A stretch of 64,000 bases of DNA, from contig NZ_WOEY01000026.1 in NCBI RefSeq assembly GCF_013177695.1, forward strand, positions 1-64,000, in the 5' to 3' direction. How positions within the stretch are numbered: the stretch's first letter is position 1; every line of letters starts with the position of its first letter. A model generated the notes under the pieces. The model was given only the letters and a program-made list of their open reading frames with translations. It did not search any database and was not told where the DNA came from. A program made the position numbers and the translations under genes. The stretch comes from Paraburkholderia solitsugae. GTDB lineage: Bacteria > Pseudomonadota > Gammaproteobacteria > Burkholderiales > Burkholderiaceae. Of the stretch, positions 40,101 to 48,415 are shown one piece after another.

Positions 40101-40779
40101 CGCGAGCTATGTGAAGCGTTATCGCGCGCTGGTCGATGCGGCGCGCCGTGCCGAAACCGCGGTCGATGCAAAGAGCGAGCGCATCACGCGCGCCGTGGCG
40201 ACGACGTTCTATCGTCTGCTCGCGGTAAAAGACGAATACGAAGTCGCGCGGCTGCATACGGATGCGGCCTTCCGTGAAGCGCTGGAAGCGCAATTCGAAG
40301 GCGTGGCGGGCAAGGACTTCGGCATCAAGTTCAACCTCGCGCCGCCGACGCTCACGCGTCCTCAACCGGGCGTCAATCCGACCAAGAAGACGTTCGGTCA
40401 ATGGATGTGGCCGGTGCTCGGCGTGATGGCGAAATTCAGCGGTCTGCGTGGCACGATGCTCGATCCGTTCGGCCGCACGCTCGAACGTAAGATGGAGCGC
40501 GAACTCGCCGACGACTATGAAACCACGCTGCAACGCGCGTTCTCGAAGCTCAACACGAGCAATCTGGAAGACGTCGCGAAGCTCGCCGATCTGCATGCTC
40601 GTGTCCGCGGTTATGGTCACGTGAAGCTGGCGAATCTGGCGGGTGTGAAACGCGGCGAGCGCGATCTCGCTGCGCGCTTGCAGATCGAAGCAGCGACGAG
40701 CCCATCGGTGAAGAAGTCGTTGGAAGAGGTGAAGGGCGCCGGGCAGTTGCGCGGTATTCCGGTGGTCGTCGCGAAGTAG
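37192..40779 (+). CDS. Fused indolepyruvate ferredoxin oxidoreductase
   Basis: 1195-residue single-chain 2-oxoacid:ferredoxin oxidoreductase joining the IorA and IorB parts. Order: pyrimidine-binding domain (GFISGYRGSPLGMVD), a transketolase-like C domain, the TPP-binding domain (YFCSGCPHNTSTKVPEG, GDGTYFHSG, NDAVAMTGGQ), a 4Fe-4S segment CEGCGDCGVQSNC (about 644-656), then the gamma-type domain (ILVTGVGGTGVVTVG). Decarboxylates indolepyruvate or phenylpyruvate-like acids to acyl-CoA in aerobes. ATG 37192 has GGAG eight bases upstream; the ATG at 37168 does not. Ends at a strong terminator. Confidence 0.93.
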   Translation: MTARLPIDGTPALADYKLSDNLTATRGRIFLTGTQALVRLALMQRAADRAHGMNTAGFISGYRGSPLGMVDQQLWKAQKLLTASDIRFLPAINEELGGTAVLGTQRVESDPERTVEGVFAMWYGKGPGVDRAGDALKHGNAYGSSPHGGVLVVAGDDHGCVSSSMPHQSDFALMAWHMPVVNPSNIADMLEFGLYGWALSRFSGAWVGYKAISETVESGSTVDLDALQTEWATPQDFEAPAGGLHNRWPDLPSLTIEARMHAKLDAVRHFARTNSIDKWIAPSPHANVGIVTCGKAHLDLMETLRRLDLTVADLEAAGVRIYKVGLSFPLEMTRIDAFVSGLSEVLVIEEKGPVIEQQIKDYLYNRTQGTRPIVVGKNAEDGTLLLSSLGELRPSRILPVFANWLAKHKPALDRRERVVDLVAPQILSNAADSVKRTPYFCSGCPHNTSTKVPEGSIAHAGIGCHFMASWMERDTTGLIQMGGEGVDWASHSMFTKTRHVFQNLGDGTYFHSGILAIRQAVAANTTITYKILYNDAVAMTGGQPVDGSISVPQIARQVEAEGVSRFVVVSDEPEKYDGHHDLFPKGTTFHHRSEMDTVQRALRDIDGVTVLIYDQTCAAEKRRRRKKGEFPDPDKRLFINEEVCEGCGDCGVQSNCLSVEPLETALGRKRRIDQSSCNKDYSCVNGFCPSFVTVEGGKLKKAAGAAFDPAALAARVDTLPIPATHLDAAPYDILVTGVGGTGVVTVGALISMAAHLEGKSASVLDFMGFAQKGGSVLSFVRFAARDEWLNQVRIDTQQADVLLACDMVVGASADALQTVRHGRTRIVVNTHAIPNATFVQNPDATLHADALIDKMRHAAGEDRMSTCDAQALATRFLGDTIGANILMLGYAWQLGLVPVSFAAMMRAIELNNVAVQMNQLAFSIGRVAAEDPAALESLWQARHLAKQAVRVDTLDELIAHREGRLQTYGGASYVKRYRALVDAARRAETAVDAKSERITRAVATTFYRLLAVKDEYEVARLHTDAAFREALEAQFEGVAGKDFGIKFNLAPPTLTRPQPGVNPTKKTFGQWMWPVLGVMAKFSGLRGTMLDPFGRTLERKMERELADDYETTLQRAFSKLNTSNLEDVAKLADLHARVRGYGHVKLANLAGVKRGERDLAARLQIEAATSPSVKKSLEEVKGAGQLRGIPVVVAK

Positions 40780-40800
40780 TTCTTTCGCGGGTGAATGAAG

Positions 40801-40839
40801 AACGCCGCTTCGAGTTGAACCTCGAAGCGGCGTTTTTTT
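40801..40839 (+). terminator. Rho-independent terminator
   Basis: AACGCCGCTTCGAG (40801-40814) pairs perfectly with 40821-40834 over a six-base loop, then a run of T to 40839. It ends the oxidoreductase transcript. Confidence 0.93.
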
Positions 40840-40849
40840 GCCTGATGGA

Positions 40850-40965
40850 ATGGTGACGCGTTGCGTCTGGTAGCGTTGATTTTCCGCCGGATCGTTTTGC
40901 TACGCGCTGCGTCCAATAGCGCTGGTTATCTTCCTGACGAATCAGCTACGCTTTGCGTCCAGTAG
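40850..40965 (-). repeat. 46-bp degenerate tandem repeat made from the cutC end
   Basis: On the minus strand the last codons of cutC (CTACTGGACGCAAAGCGTAG, from 40965) recur 46 bases later from 40919 (CTATTGGACGCAGCGCGTAG) and again, more worn, from 40873 (CTACCAGACGCAACGCGT). The extra copies lie beyond the stop codon. Confidence 0.75.
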
Positions 40966-41643
40966 CGCTCTCACCTGCGCGACTTTCGCCGCGTCAACGG
41001 GCGCAAGACCGTTGACGCCAACGCGCACCCCCGAACCGAAGTGAACCGCTTGAACTTGCGTCGCGCTCAGGAAGCCGGCAACCGCGTCGATGGTCAAACC
41101 CGCGCCCGCCAGCACCGTGCAACGTGAGCCGGACGCTTGCCGTACCAGGTCACGCATGATCGACTCTGCCTGCAGTACAGAAGGTTTGCCGCCCGAGGTC
41201 AGCACATTCGTCACGGCATCGAAACCGAGCAGCACGTCGAGCGCTTTTTGCAGATCACGCGTTTTGTCGAATGCACGATGGAAGGTGATCGCCAAGCCAT
41301 CCGCCGCATCGATCGCACGCGCGAGGCCTTCGCGATCGATCTCACCGTCTGCCGTCAGCATGCCGATCACTACGCCGTTCGCGCCGGCCGCTTTGACGGC
41401 ACGCACGTCGCGCAGCATCACGGCGTAGTCGTCGGCGTCGTACACGAACGAGCGGCTATGCGGCCGCACGATCACGTTGACGGGGATATCAACCGCGGCA
41501 ACCACCGCTTCGATCAACCCAAGACTCGGCGTCAAACCGCCCTCGCCCATTGCCGTGACGAGTTCGAGACGGTTCGCACCGGCCTGCGCGGCAAGCCGGG
41601 CGTCGGCAACGGTGGTGGCGATGATTTCGAGTAGGACGGACAT
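40942..41643 (-). CDS. cutC: CutC family protein
   Basis: 233-residue TIM-barrel protein: MSVLLEIIATTVADARLAAQAGANRLELVTAMGEGGLTPS, NVIVRPHSRSFVY, GANGVVIGMLTADGEID, ITFHRAFDKTRD, VLTSGG and HFGSGVRV are all typical. Long called a copper homeostasis protein; its biochemical role is not settled. Start at 41643 follows the family but has no clear ribosome binding site. The 3' end is the source of a degenerate tandem repeat beyond the stop. Confidence 0.93.
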   Translation of the reverse strand: MSVLLEIIATTVADARLAAQAGANRLELVTAMGEGGLTPSLGLIEAVVAAVDIPVNVIVRPHSRSFVYDADDYAVMLRDVRAVKAAGANGVVIGMLTADGEIDREGLARAIDAADGLAITFHRAFDKTRDLQKALDVLLGFDAVTNVLTSGGKPSVLQAESIMRDLVRQASGSRCTVLAGAGLTIDAVAGFLSATQVQAVHFGSGVRVGVNGLAPVDAAKVAQVRALLDAKRS

Positions 41644-41679
41644 GAGCGCGGCTGTGTGTCGTTGAAAACGACATGATCT

Positions 41680-41813
41680 CAGAACCGCCACTCACCGTTC
41701 CGATCTATACCATCAGAGCCACTACTCGCCCTTCCAATCTGGACCACCAGGACCGCCGCTCACCCTCCCGAGCGACCCATCAGAACCGCTATTCTTCGAC
41801 CCAATCAATATCG
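41680..41813 (-). repeat. 34-bp degenerate tandem repeat made from the EAL gene end
   Basis: Units begin on the plus strand with CAGAACCGC or a close variant at 41680, 41714, 41748 and 41781, spaced 34, 34 and 33 bases. The last one contains the final codons and stop of the EAL gene (stop at 41789). The other three lie in the gap toward cutC and have diverged; one still holds an equivalent TAG. Confidence 0.75.
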
Positions 41814-43057
41814 CCGCAGAGCACACATGTCTGCTCACCGACACGCGTCGCCACCGACAGCGTCACACACGGCAATGCCTCGTTGATTGACAGATACGGG
41901 CGCGTCACATGCACGCGTTCCGGCGCATTGATCGCCGCGCGGAAATACGGACGACGCAGCCAGTTCGCCCCTTGCGCATCAGCCAGCGGCAAAAAGCGCG
42001 TCTCATGTGCCGCGCGATCGGCGCGCAATACGACGTTGCGGCCCGCCTGCTTGCCCTTCGCGTCAAGCAGGAAACAGCGCGCGGCATGGTCGAGCGCGAG
42101 GAAATTCCAGCACACTTCCTCGAGCGGTTCGCCGGCGGCGAGCCGTTCCGCTGCGCGCTCGAACGCCCGCAGGTACGGTGTGAGACGGCTCCCATTGCGG
42201 CGCTCGCGCGCTTCGGACTGGTCGCGATAGCGGTCGGTGACTTCGCTGATGCACGTCGTGGCGTGCGCTGCGTCGGCCGCGCCGGGATTCGGTCGGCCGA
42301 AGAAAAATCCCTGCACGAAGTCCGCGTCGCAGCCGAGCGCCATCTGCGCTTCATGCTCCGTTTCGACACCTTCGATCAGCACCAGCTTGCCCGCTTCGTG
42401 CAGCAACGCCACCAGCCCCGGCAGAATCGTCGCCATATCGGCACGATGTGCGGCGTGCGACAGCATGATGCGGTCGAGCTTCACGATATCGGGATTCAAT
42501 TGCCAGATCCGTTCGACGTTTGAGTGGCCCGCGCCAAAGTCGTCGAGTGCGATCAGGAAACCGCGCTCGCGAAACTGGCGCACCGCGTCGACGAGCCGTT
42601 CGAGATCTTCTGCGCCCTGTTCGAGTACCTCGAGCACGATCCGCCGCGGCGACAGATCGAGTCGCTTCAGGTTGGCCAGCAAGGCGGCGGCGAGATACGG
42701 ATCGGTGAGCGCGCCGGGATGGACGTTCAGAAACAGCCATTCGCGCTCGGCGCCGAGTACCTTGAAGTTCTCCAGATGCAGGGTCTGGGCGAGCCGGTCG
42801 ACTTGCAGCACATCACCCAGGCGCGCTGCTTCTCCAAATACGTCGAGCGGCGAAACGGGGCGGTCGAGCGCGTCGTGCGCGCGCAGCAGCCCCTCGTAGC
42901 CAACCGCCCGCATATGCGACAGGCTGAAAATCGGTTGAAACACGCTGGTCAACGTCAGCTCGCCATGCTGCGCCGAAAAACGTTCGAGCCCCGACGTCAC
43001 CTCGACATCGAAGCCATGCGGCGCAATGGCCGTCCTTTCCTGTTGCGCAATCGTCAT
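41789..43057 (-). CDS. EAL-domain cyclic-di-GMP phosphodiesterase, YkuI-like
   Basis: 422 residues, no membrane segment. EAL domain about residues 33-265 with EGLLRA, LNVHP, LEVLEQ, DDFGAGHSN, VKLDR, IEGVET and VQGFFFGRP, so the catalytic residues are present. The C-terminal part (about 290-420: ACRFLLDAKGKQAGRNVV, YLSINEALPCVTLSVAT, CGDIDW) resembles the PAS/Cache-like domain of YkuI, a probable sensor. Promoter side faces the antiporter gene divergently. Confidence 0.9.
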   Translation of the reverse strand: MTIAQQERTAIAPHGFDVEVTSGLERFSAQHGELTLTSVFQPIFSLSHMRAVGYEGLLRAHDALDRPVSPLDVFGEAARLGDVLQVDRLAQTLHLENFKVLGAEREWLFLNVHPGALTDPYLAAALLANLKRLDLSPRRIVLEVLEQGAEDLERLVDAVRQFRERGFLIALDDFGAGHSNVERIWQLNPDIVKLDRIMLSHAAHRADMATILPGLVALLHEAGKLVLIEGVETEHEAQMALGCDADFVQGFFFGRPNPGAADAAHATTCISEVTDRYRDQSEARERRNGSRLTPYLRAFERAAERLAAGEPLEEVCWNFLALDHAARCFLLDAKGKQAGRNVVLRADRAAHETRFLPLADAQGANWLRRPYFRAAINAPERVHVTRPYLSINEALPCVTLSVATRVGEQTCVLCGDIDWVEE

Positions 43058-43441
43058 GCAATCCTCTCACGCGAGAGCCGGGCCGGTCCGAACGCGGAAG
43101 CGAACAACCTCGGCACCGTTTCCCAAAATGTGCGTCATCGATATTCCTTAAGCAAGCTCCATGCGCACGCTGGCGCACATTCGAATGAAATTTGCAGGTC
43201 CGGTTGCACCGGTGGAAGGGACGATGCGCCGCGCACGGGCGTGACGCGCACCATAAAGGTGCAACGTCTCGCCGCGACACTTCCTGGCCGTGCTCGCGGG
43301 CGTCTTGCCGGGGTGGCGATGGCGCGATGCGTCGTCGGGCTAAACTTCGGCCTTGTTCCTTACACACACCTCACGACCGATATGCGGCGACATCGTCGAC
43401 GATCGAAGAGGAAGCACCGTTATAGCGCCATAAATAGATCG

Positions 43442-45097
43442 ATGGATATTGTCTTTACCGTACTGATACTTCTGCTCGCCGTCGCCGCTTCCGGCGTCGT
43501 TACCCGGATACTGCCGATCGCCTTGCCGCTGCCGCTCGTCCAGATCGCGATTGGCGCATTGCTCGCGTGGCCGAGGCTCGGACTGCATGTCACCTTCGAT
43601 CCGGAAATTTTCATGATGCTGTTCATTCCGCCGCTGCTGTTCGCGGATGGATGGCGCATTCCCAAGCGCGAATTGTTCATGGCGCGCCGCTCCATTCTGA
43701 TGCTGGCGCTCGGCCTCGTTTTCATGACGGTGCTGGCAGTCGGCTACTTCGTGCATGCGCTGGTGCCGTCGATCTCGCTGCCGGTCGCGTTCGCGCTTGC
43801 CGCGGTGCTGTCGCCGACGGATGCGGTGGCGCTAACAGGTATCGTCGGCAAGGGCAGAATTCCTGGACGGCTAATGCACATCCTCGAAGGCGAGGCGTTG
43901 ATGAACGACGCATCGGGCCTTGTCGCCTTGAAGTTCGCAATTGCGGCGGCGCTGACGGGTGTGTTTTCGCTGCGCGACGCATCGATCAGTTTCGTGATCA
44001 TCGCGGTGGGCGGTCTCGCGACGGGCGCGGCGGTGAGCTGGCTGTTCAGCTTTGTATCGGCGCGCTTTCTGAGTCTTAACGAAGAGGGTGATCCGGCGCC
44101 CGGCGTGGTGATGACACTGCTGATTCCGTTCGCCGCGTATCTGATCGCCGAGCGTTTCGAGTTGTCGGGCATTCTGGCCGCCGTCTCGGCCGGCATGATG
44201 ATGAACTACGCGAGCATTTGGAATGCCGGGCCGGTGTCATCGCGAGTGCGCGCGAACAGCACGTGGACGATGATCGAGTTCGTCTTCAACGGCATGGTGT
44301 TCATTCTGTTGGGGCTGCAGTTTCCGCACATTCTTGGCCGCGCGTTGTTTGACGCGCACGAGACCAGCAACGCGCAGGTGTGGTTGCTGATCGGCTACAT
44401 CGCCGCGGTGGCGGTGGCGCTCTACGCGCTGCGTTTCGTGTGGGTGTGGCTGCTACGCTGGTTCGCGAGCCGCGGCGCGGCGAAGCACGGCGTAGCCAAC
44501 GCGGTGCCCGGCCTGCGCACGGTCACGGTGACGACGGTGGCCGGCGTGCGTGGCGCGGTGACGCTGGCGGGTGTGTTGTCGCTGCCCGAGGTTTTGCCCG
44601 GCGGCGCACCGTTACCCGGGCGGGACCTCGCGATTTTCATTACCTCGGGGGTGATTCTTTTATCGCTGCTGGTGGCCGTGGTGGCGTTGCCACTGCTGCT
44701 GCGTGGCTGGCGGCGAGGAAAGGATCCGCATGCCGCAGAGGAAGTGCTGGCGCGCACGACGGCTGCGCAAGCAGCGATTCGTGCGGTGGACGAAGTGCAT
44801 GATGTCGAGTGTGCGGATCTTGATGAGTCGGCATCGGCGTATGCCGCGGATGTCACGGCGAGGGTGATGGACATTTATCGGCGAAGGCTTGCCACGCTGG
44901 GCGACGAACAGGAGCCACGGGAGTTGGCGCGCCGTGCCGATGCGCTGGAGTTCCGGATGAAGTTAGCGGCAATGCGCGCCGAGAGGAAGGCGCTGCTCGC
45001 GCTGCGCAGTTCTCAGGAGATTAATGATGAGACTTTGAATAAGCTCATGCGGGAGGTGGATTTGTCGGAAACGGCGCTGACTGTTCGGAGGAAGTAA
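43442..45097 (+). CDS. CPA1-family Na+/H+ antiporter
   Basis: 551 residues. About 12 membrane helices (1-425) with PPLLFADGWRI, LSPTDAVALTGI and GEALMNDASGLVALKFA, the ion-binding Asp-containing motifs of CPA1 exchangers. VTTVAGVRGAVTLAGVLSLP is in the last third. A cytoplasmic tail of about 120 residues rich in charged helices follows. The start at 43442 is chosen because the helix begins there; the open frame far upstream is antisense to the EAL gene. Confidence 0.92.
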   Translation: MDIVFTVLILLLAVAASGVVTRILPIALPLPLVQIAIGALLAWPRLGLHVTFDPEIFMMLFIPPLLFADGWRIPKRELFMARRSILMLALGLVFMTVLAVGYFVHALVPSISLPVAFALAAVLSPTDAVALTGIVGKGRIPGRLMHILEGEALMNDASGLVALKFAIAAALTGVFSLRDASISFVIIAVGGLATGAAVSWLFSFVSARFLSLNEEGDPAPGVVMTLLIPFAAYLIAERFELSGILAAVSAGMMMNYASIWNAGPVSSRVRANSTWTMIEFVFNGMVFILLGLQFPHILGRALFDAHETSNAQVWLLIGYIAAVAVALYALRFVWVWLLRWFASRGAAKHGVANAVPGLRTVTVTTVAGVRGAVTLAGVLSLPEVLPGGAPLPGRDLAIFITSGVILLSLLVAVVALPLLLRGWRRGKDPHAAEEVLARTTAAQAAIRAVDEVHDVECADLDESASAYAADVTARVMDIYRRRLATLGDEQEPRELARRADALEFRMKLAAMRAERKALLALRSSQEINDETLNKLMREVDLSETALTVRRK

Positions 45098-45104
45098 AAG
45101 GGGT

Positions 45105-45540
45105 GTTGTTTGCCTGCGGCGCGCTTTTTTCTGTTTGCCTGCGGGGTTGGACTTTGCTTGGTTTTTTTGCCTGCGCGGCGCTTTTTGGTTGTGCCCTTAC
45201 GGCGTTGGCCTTTCCTTGATTTGATATTGGATTATTAGCGTCGCCCCTGTGCGGGGCGGGCACCTACTTTTCTTTGCCTGCCGCAAAGAAAAGTAGGCAA
45301 AAGAAAGCGGCTCAAACCGCAAATTTTTAAGCGGGTCCCCCGCGCAGCCACGGTAGTGGTGCATCTGGAATCTGTGTTCTCGCACCTTCAGCGTCAGTGA
45401 CAAAGGGCTCATCAGCGCCCACTCCGCACTACGTGCGTCGCGGATGGGTCTGCCCGGGAAACCGTGAGGCTTCGATTGCGCGTGGTGGGAACCATCGGCT
45501 TCGCCTCGGCAAAGTGCCCAAGTATCCAAAAGACAATTTG
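45105..45540 (-). repeat. Dispersed hairpin repeat, copy B (reverse)
   Basis: Inverted relative to copies A, C and E. The hairpin arms CCTACTTTTCTTTGC (45263-45277) and complement (45283-45297) are perfect with the loop CTGCC. It starts directly after the antiporter stop. Tail units with GCGCGGCGCTTTTT lie at 45120-45190. With copy C it forms a large inverted repeat around a 200-base variable centre. Confidence 0.85.
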
Positions 45541-45610
45541 CGCCAGCAAATGAAAGCCCGATAACTCAGGCCGAACGAAACGCCGGTGCGGCGCAGTTGC
45601 AGTTGCGGTG

Positions 45611-45694
45611 GCACTCGCACTCGCACTCGCAGTGGCAGTGGCAGTGGCAGTGGCAGTGGCAGTGGCAGTGGCAGTGGCAGTGGCAGTGGCAGTG
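45611..45694. repeat. Hexamer array between copies B and C
   Basis: Three GCACTC units (45611-45628) pass into eleven GCAGTG units (45629-45694). Non-coding as far as I can judge; frames through it give only Gly-Ser or Leu-Pro repeats. Confidence 0.92.
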
Positions 45695-45744
45695 CAATGA
45701 TGAGCCAGGGGTCTGAGCAAAACGCAAGAGCTGAATCGCAGCGG

Positions 45745-46100
45745 ACGGTTTTAAGAAGTACCGTTCGGCGCGCGCAGCGCCGCCGGAAGTATGACGCCCA
45801 TGTCACTCACGCCGAATGTGCGGGAACACAGATTCCAGATGCACCACTGCCCCCTCCAAGCCAGGGGACCCGCTTAAAAATTAGCGGTTTGAGCCGCTTT
45901 CTTTTGCCTACTTTTCTTTGCGGCAGGCAAAGAAAAGTAGGTGCCCGCCCCGCACAGGGGCGACGCTAATAATCCAATATCAATTCAAGGAAAGGCCAAC
46001 GCCGTAGGCATACAGAGAGAAAGCGCCAAGCAGGCAAAAAACCCAGGAAAAGCCCATCGCCATAGGCACACAGACAAAGCGCCGCGCAGGCAAAAAAAAC
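45745..46100 (+). repeat. Dispersed hairpin repeat, copy C (forward)
   Basis: Starts with the GAAGTACCGTTCGGCGCGCG edge, then the core and the perfect hairpin CCTACTTTTCTTTGC (45907-45921) with 45927-45941, loop GGCAG. The tail with GCGCCGCGCAGGCAAA reaches the stop of the patatin-like gene. Shares the exact stem with copy B. Confidence 0.85.
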
Positions 46101-46101
46101 C

Positions 46102-47055
46102 TTAATCAATCCCTAATCGAGCCCGAATCGCCGGCAACATAACCTCCACCGCCGCGCGCCCCTCCTCAATCGCCGGACCGGCACGGTGAAAATCAAAAAT
46201 CCCCATCCCACCCAGCCGCGGCTGAATCAAAATATCGGCCGGCTCGCCAGCAAGGCGACTCCGCGAAATCCGCACCTGCATGATGTCAATACTCTGCGCG
46301 ATCGAACTCAGCATCGACGGCACCCGCGCACTCGGCGCCGGCGCCACCCGCACATCATCGGAAGCGCGCCCTTCCGCCGGCGCAAGCCACCGCGGCCAAG
46401 GCTTCCCGTTCCGCCGCAGCGCGACCGGCGGCGGCGCATCCGGATCGAGCGCCGGCGTGTCGACCGCCGCGCCGCCAAAATCGCGCCCATTCAGAATGTC
46501 GTTGTTCAGATCGACCGCGATCACGCAGTCCGCACGCATGCCGCGCGCCACCGAGACCGGCACCGGATTGCTCAAGCCGCCGTCCACCAGCCACACGCCG
46601 TTGTAAAACACCGGCGTGAAAATCCCCGGAATCGCAATCGAGGCGCGCACCGCATCGACCACGCTGCCGTCCTGCAACCAGCTCTCGCGTCCCGAATCAA
46701 GTTCGGTGGCCACCGCCGCGAACGGCATGTTCAACTGCGCAATCGAGCGGCCGGCGAATTTGTCCGCGAATATCTGGATCACCTTGCGCCCACCGAGCAA
46801 GCCGCCTGAAAACCGCAGATCGAGTAGCCGCACCACCGTCTGCCAGGTGAGCCGCGAAACCCACTCCTCCAGCCAGTCGAGGTCGCCGTTCGCGTAGATC
46901 GCGCCCACCAGCGCGCCGATCGACGTGCCGCACACCACATCCGGCTTGATGCCCGCATCGTGCAACGCGCGAATCGCGCCAATATGCGCCCAGCCGCGTG
47001 CGGCCCCACCCCCCAACACCAGCCCGATACGGCTGTATCGACGTCGATGTATCAT
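46102..47055 (-). CDS. Patatin-like phospholipase (RssA-type)
   Basis: 317 residues. LVLGGGAARGWAHIGAI (oxyanion glycines, 15-21), GTSIG with nucleophile Ser45, and VDGG with catalytic Asp158 form the Ser-Asp dyad of patatin hydrolases. Similar in length and layout to RssA/YchK. No signal peptide. GGGGA precedes the ATG. Twenty-two bases after the lipoprotein gene, so the two are probably cotranscribed. Native lipid substrate unknown. Confidence 0.9.
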   Translation of the reverse strand: MIHRRRYSRIGLVLGGGAARGWAHIGAIRALHDAGIKPDVVCGTSIGALVGAIYANGDLDWLEEWVSRLTWQTVVRLLDLRFSGGLLGGRKVIQIFADKFAGRSIAQLNMPFAAVATELDSGRESWLQDGSVVDAVRASIAIPGIFTPVFYNGVWLVDGGLSNPVPVSVARGMRADCVIAVDLNNDILNGRDFGGAAVDTPALDPDAPPPVALRRNGKPWPRWLAPAEGRASDDVRVAPAPSARVPSMLSSIAQSIDIMQVRISRSRLAGEPADILIQPRLGGMGIFDFHRAGPAIEEGRAAVEVMLPAIRARLGID

Positions 47056-47077
47056 GTCTTCCCCACCTTTTTACCCG

Positions 47078-47629
47078 CTATCGCCCACGTATCACGTCCG
47101 AGCGCGATGTCGTGTACACCTTCTGAAATTGATCGAAGTGCACGTTGAAAATGCCTTCTTCAGTCACGCCGCCCTCGCGCCACTTCCAGCTCCAGACGGT
47201 TTCCGGTTTCAGCGGAAACACGGCGATCTGGCCAGGCTTGCCGAGCAGGTGGCGCACCTCGTCTTCAGTCATGCCGATGCGAATCTTCCCGAAGTTGTCG
47301 GCGGTTAGCACCTGCGTGATGGATTGCAATTTGCCGTCGCGGTCGATGTCGACCATGTACGTATTCAGCCCCTGCGGGCCACGCGGATATTCGAAGCGCT
47401 TCGAGCCGTCAGTAAACGTGCGCTCGGTTTCCGGCTTGCCCATCTGATCGCGGATCTCCGCCTCAGTCGTGACGCCCGGCGTCATATTCTTGAGCAATAA
47501 CGCGTCCGGCTTGACGGCGTTGAAGAATTCCTTGAGTTTTTGCACGGCGCGGTCGCTCTGTTGGTCGTCGCAACCGGTCAGCGCAACGCACGCGGCCAGC
47601 ATCGCGACAGTAAGCAGTTTCAGGCTCAC
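47078..47629 (-). CDS. BamE/SmpA-like outer-membrane lipoprotein
   Basis: 183 residues from a GTG start with AGGAAA just upstream. Signal peptide ends in the lipobox LTGC (Cys about residue 20). Two BamE/OmlA-like motifs follow: MTPGVTTEAEIRDQMGKPETERTF and IRIGMTEDEVRHLLGKPGQIAVF, so the fold may be duplicated. It is longer than E. coli BamE and is probably a paralogue rather than the core BAM subunit. Cotranscribed with the patatin-like gene. Confidence 0.83.
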   Translation of the reverse strand: MSLKLLTVAMLAACVALTGCDDQQSDRAVQKLKEFFNAVKPDALLLKNMTPGVTTEAEIRDQMGKPETERTFTDGSKRFEYPRGPQGLNTYMVDIDRDGKLQSITQVLTADNFGKIRIGMTEDEVRHLLGKPGQIAVFPLKPETVWSWKWREGGVTEEGIFNVHFDQFQKVYTTSRSDVIRGR

Positions 47630-48415
47630 AGCGAGTTTCCTGTACGGATGCGAAGCTGCAATCCGCCCGCATCCCGTTGTGTAGGGTGTACTACAGGATA
47701 ACCGCGTACGGAAAAAACCGCGAGCGAGGGCGGCAATGCGGCGTGGCGCCTTTATGCAGAGTGGATTGCGGTGGGATGCGATTACGTGACGAAGCCGCGG
47801 AAAAACTGTGAAAAACCGCAGGAGACTGTATAGGCAAAGGCAAAGGCAAAGGCAAAGGCAACGGCGCAGCAAAACGCGCCGCAACAGGCACCGCAAAAGG
47901 GCGGCAAGTTCGCGCTGAACCCGCAAAAACCGTTGCCACAAGCAAAAAGGCGACGCTGTGCAAAGCGTCGCCAGAATCGGTCGATACGGTCAAACCGGAA
48001 AATAAACAGCGACTAGATAGCCGCCTGAAGCGACGCATTGCGGACGACGCGCAGCGGTCTGGTCCCGGGCAAAGCGGCGAGAGACCTTGGCCTCTGACCT
48101 TGCGCCATCGCCGGAATGGCAGACCGCTGCTTGTTTGGCCGCCCTGGTCCCTCGATAAGCCTTTCAAGTGCAGCTAATCTAAACGGATTGGCCGATTTAG
48201 ACGAGTGCGCGTTTACACCGAATTGGCAGAAGATTTGCGGTAGGTGGCGCTGGCGTTGCATGTGGCTTGCGCGACGGTCGCGCTACCTTCTTGACGCGCG
48301 CGAAAATGCAGCGAAGATGCGTCGCCTTCATCTCAGGTACGTGCGGTCCATCGGGACCCGGTCCATCGTGACCGCTCCATCGTGACCCGGTCCATCGGGG
48401 CCCGGCGGATTCCGC
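47630..48415. other. Gap with simple repeats, no gene seen
   Basis: 785 bases. Contains four GGCAAA units plus GGCAAC at 47833-47862. A frame on the minus strand reads through it as Leu-Pro repeats and has no ribosome binding site, so I do not call it. The lipoprotein promoter should be near 47640-47720 but is not clear. Confidence 0.5.
48344..48402. repeat. 15-bp tandem repeat, four units
   Basis: CGGTCCATCGGGACC, CGGTCCATCGTGACC, a 14-base variant and CGGTCCATCGGGGCC follow one another, ending 13 bases from the stop of the flavoprotein gene at 48416. Confidence 0.8.

Noticed and set aside
45586-45969. Frame encoding a Gly-Ser repeat
   Set aside because: It only reads the hexamer array and repeat copy C, with no ribosome binding site.
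45105-46100. Possible insertion sequence with inverted ends
   Set aside because: Copies B and C do form a large inverted repeat, but the centre holds only a hexamer array and no transposase frame, so I call only the repeats.
47691-48167. Frame with Leu-Pro repeats on the minus strand
   Set aside because: Low complexity from the GGCAAA array, no ribosome binding site, no conserved-looking segment.
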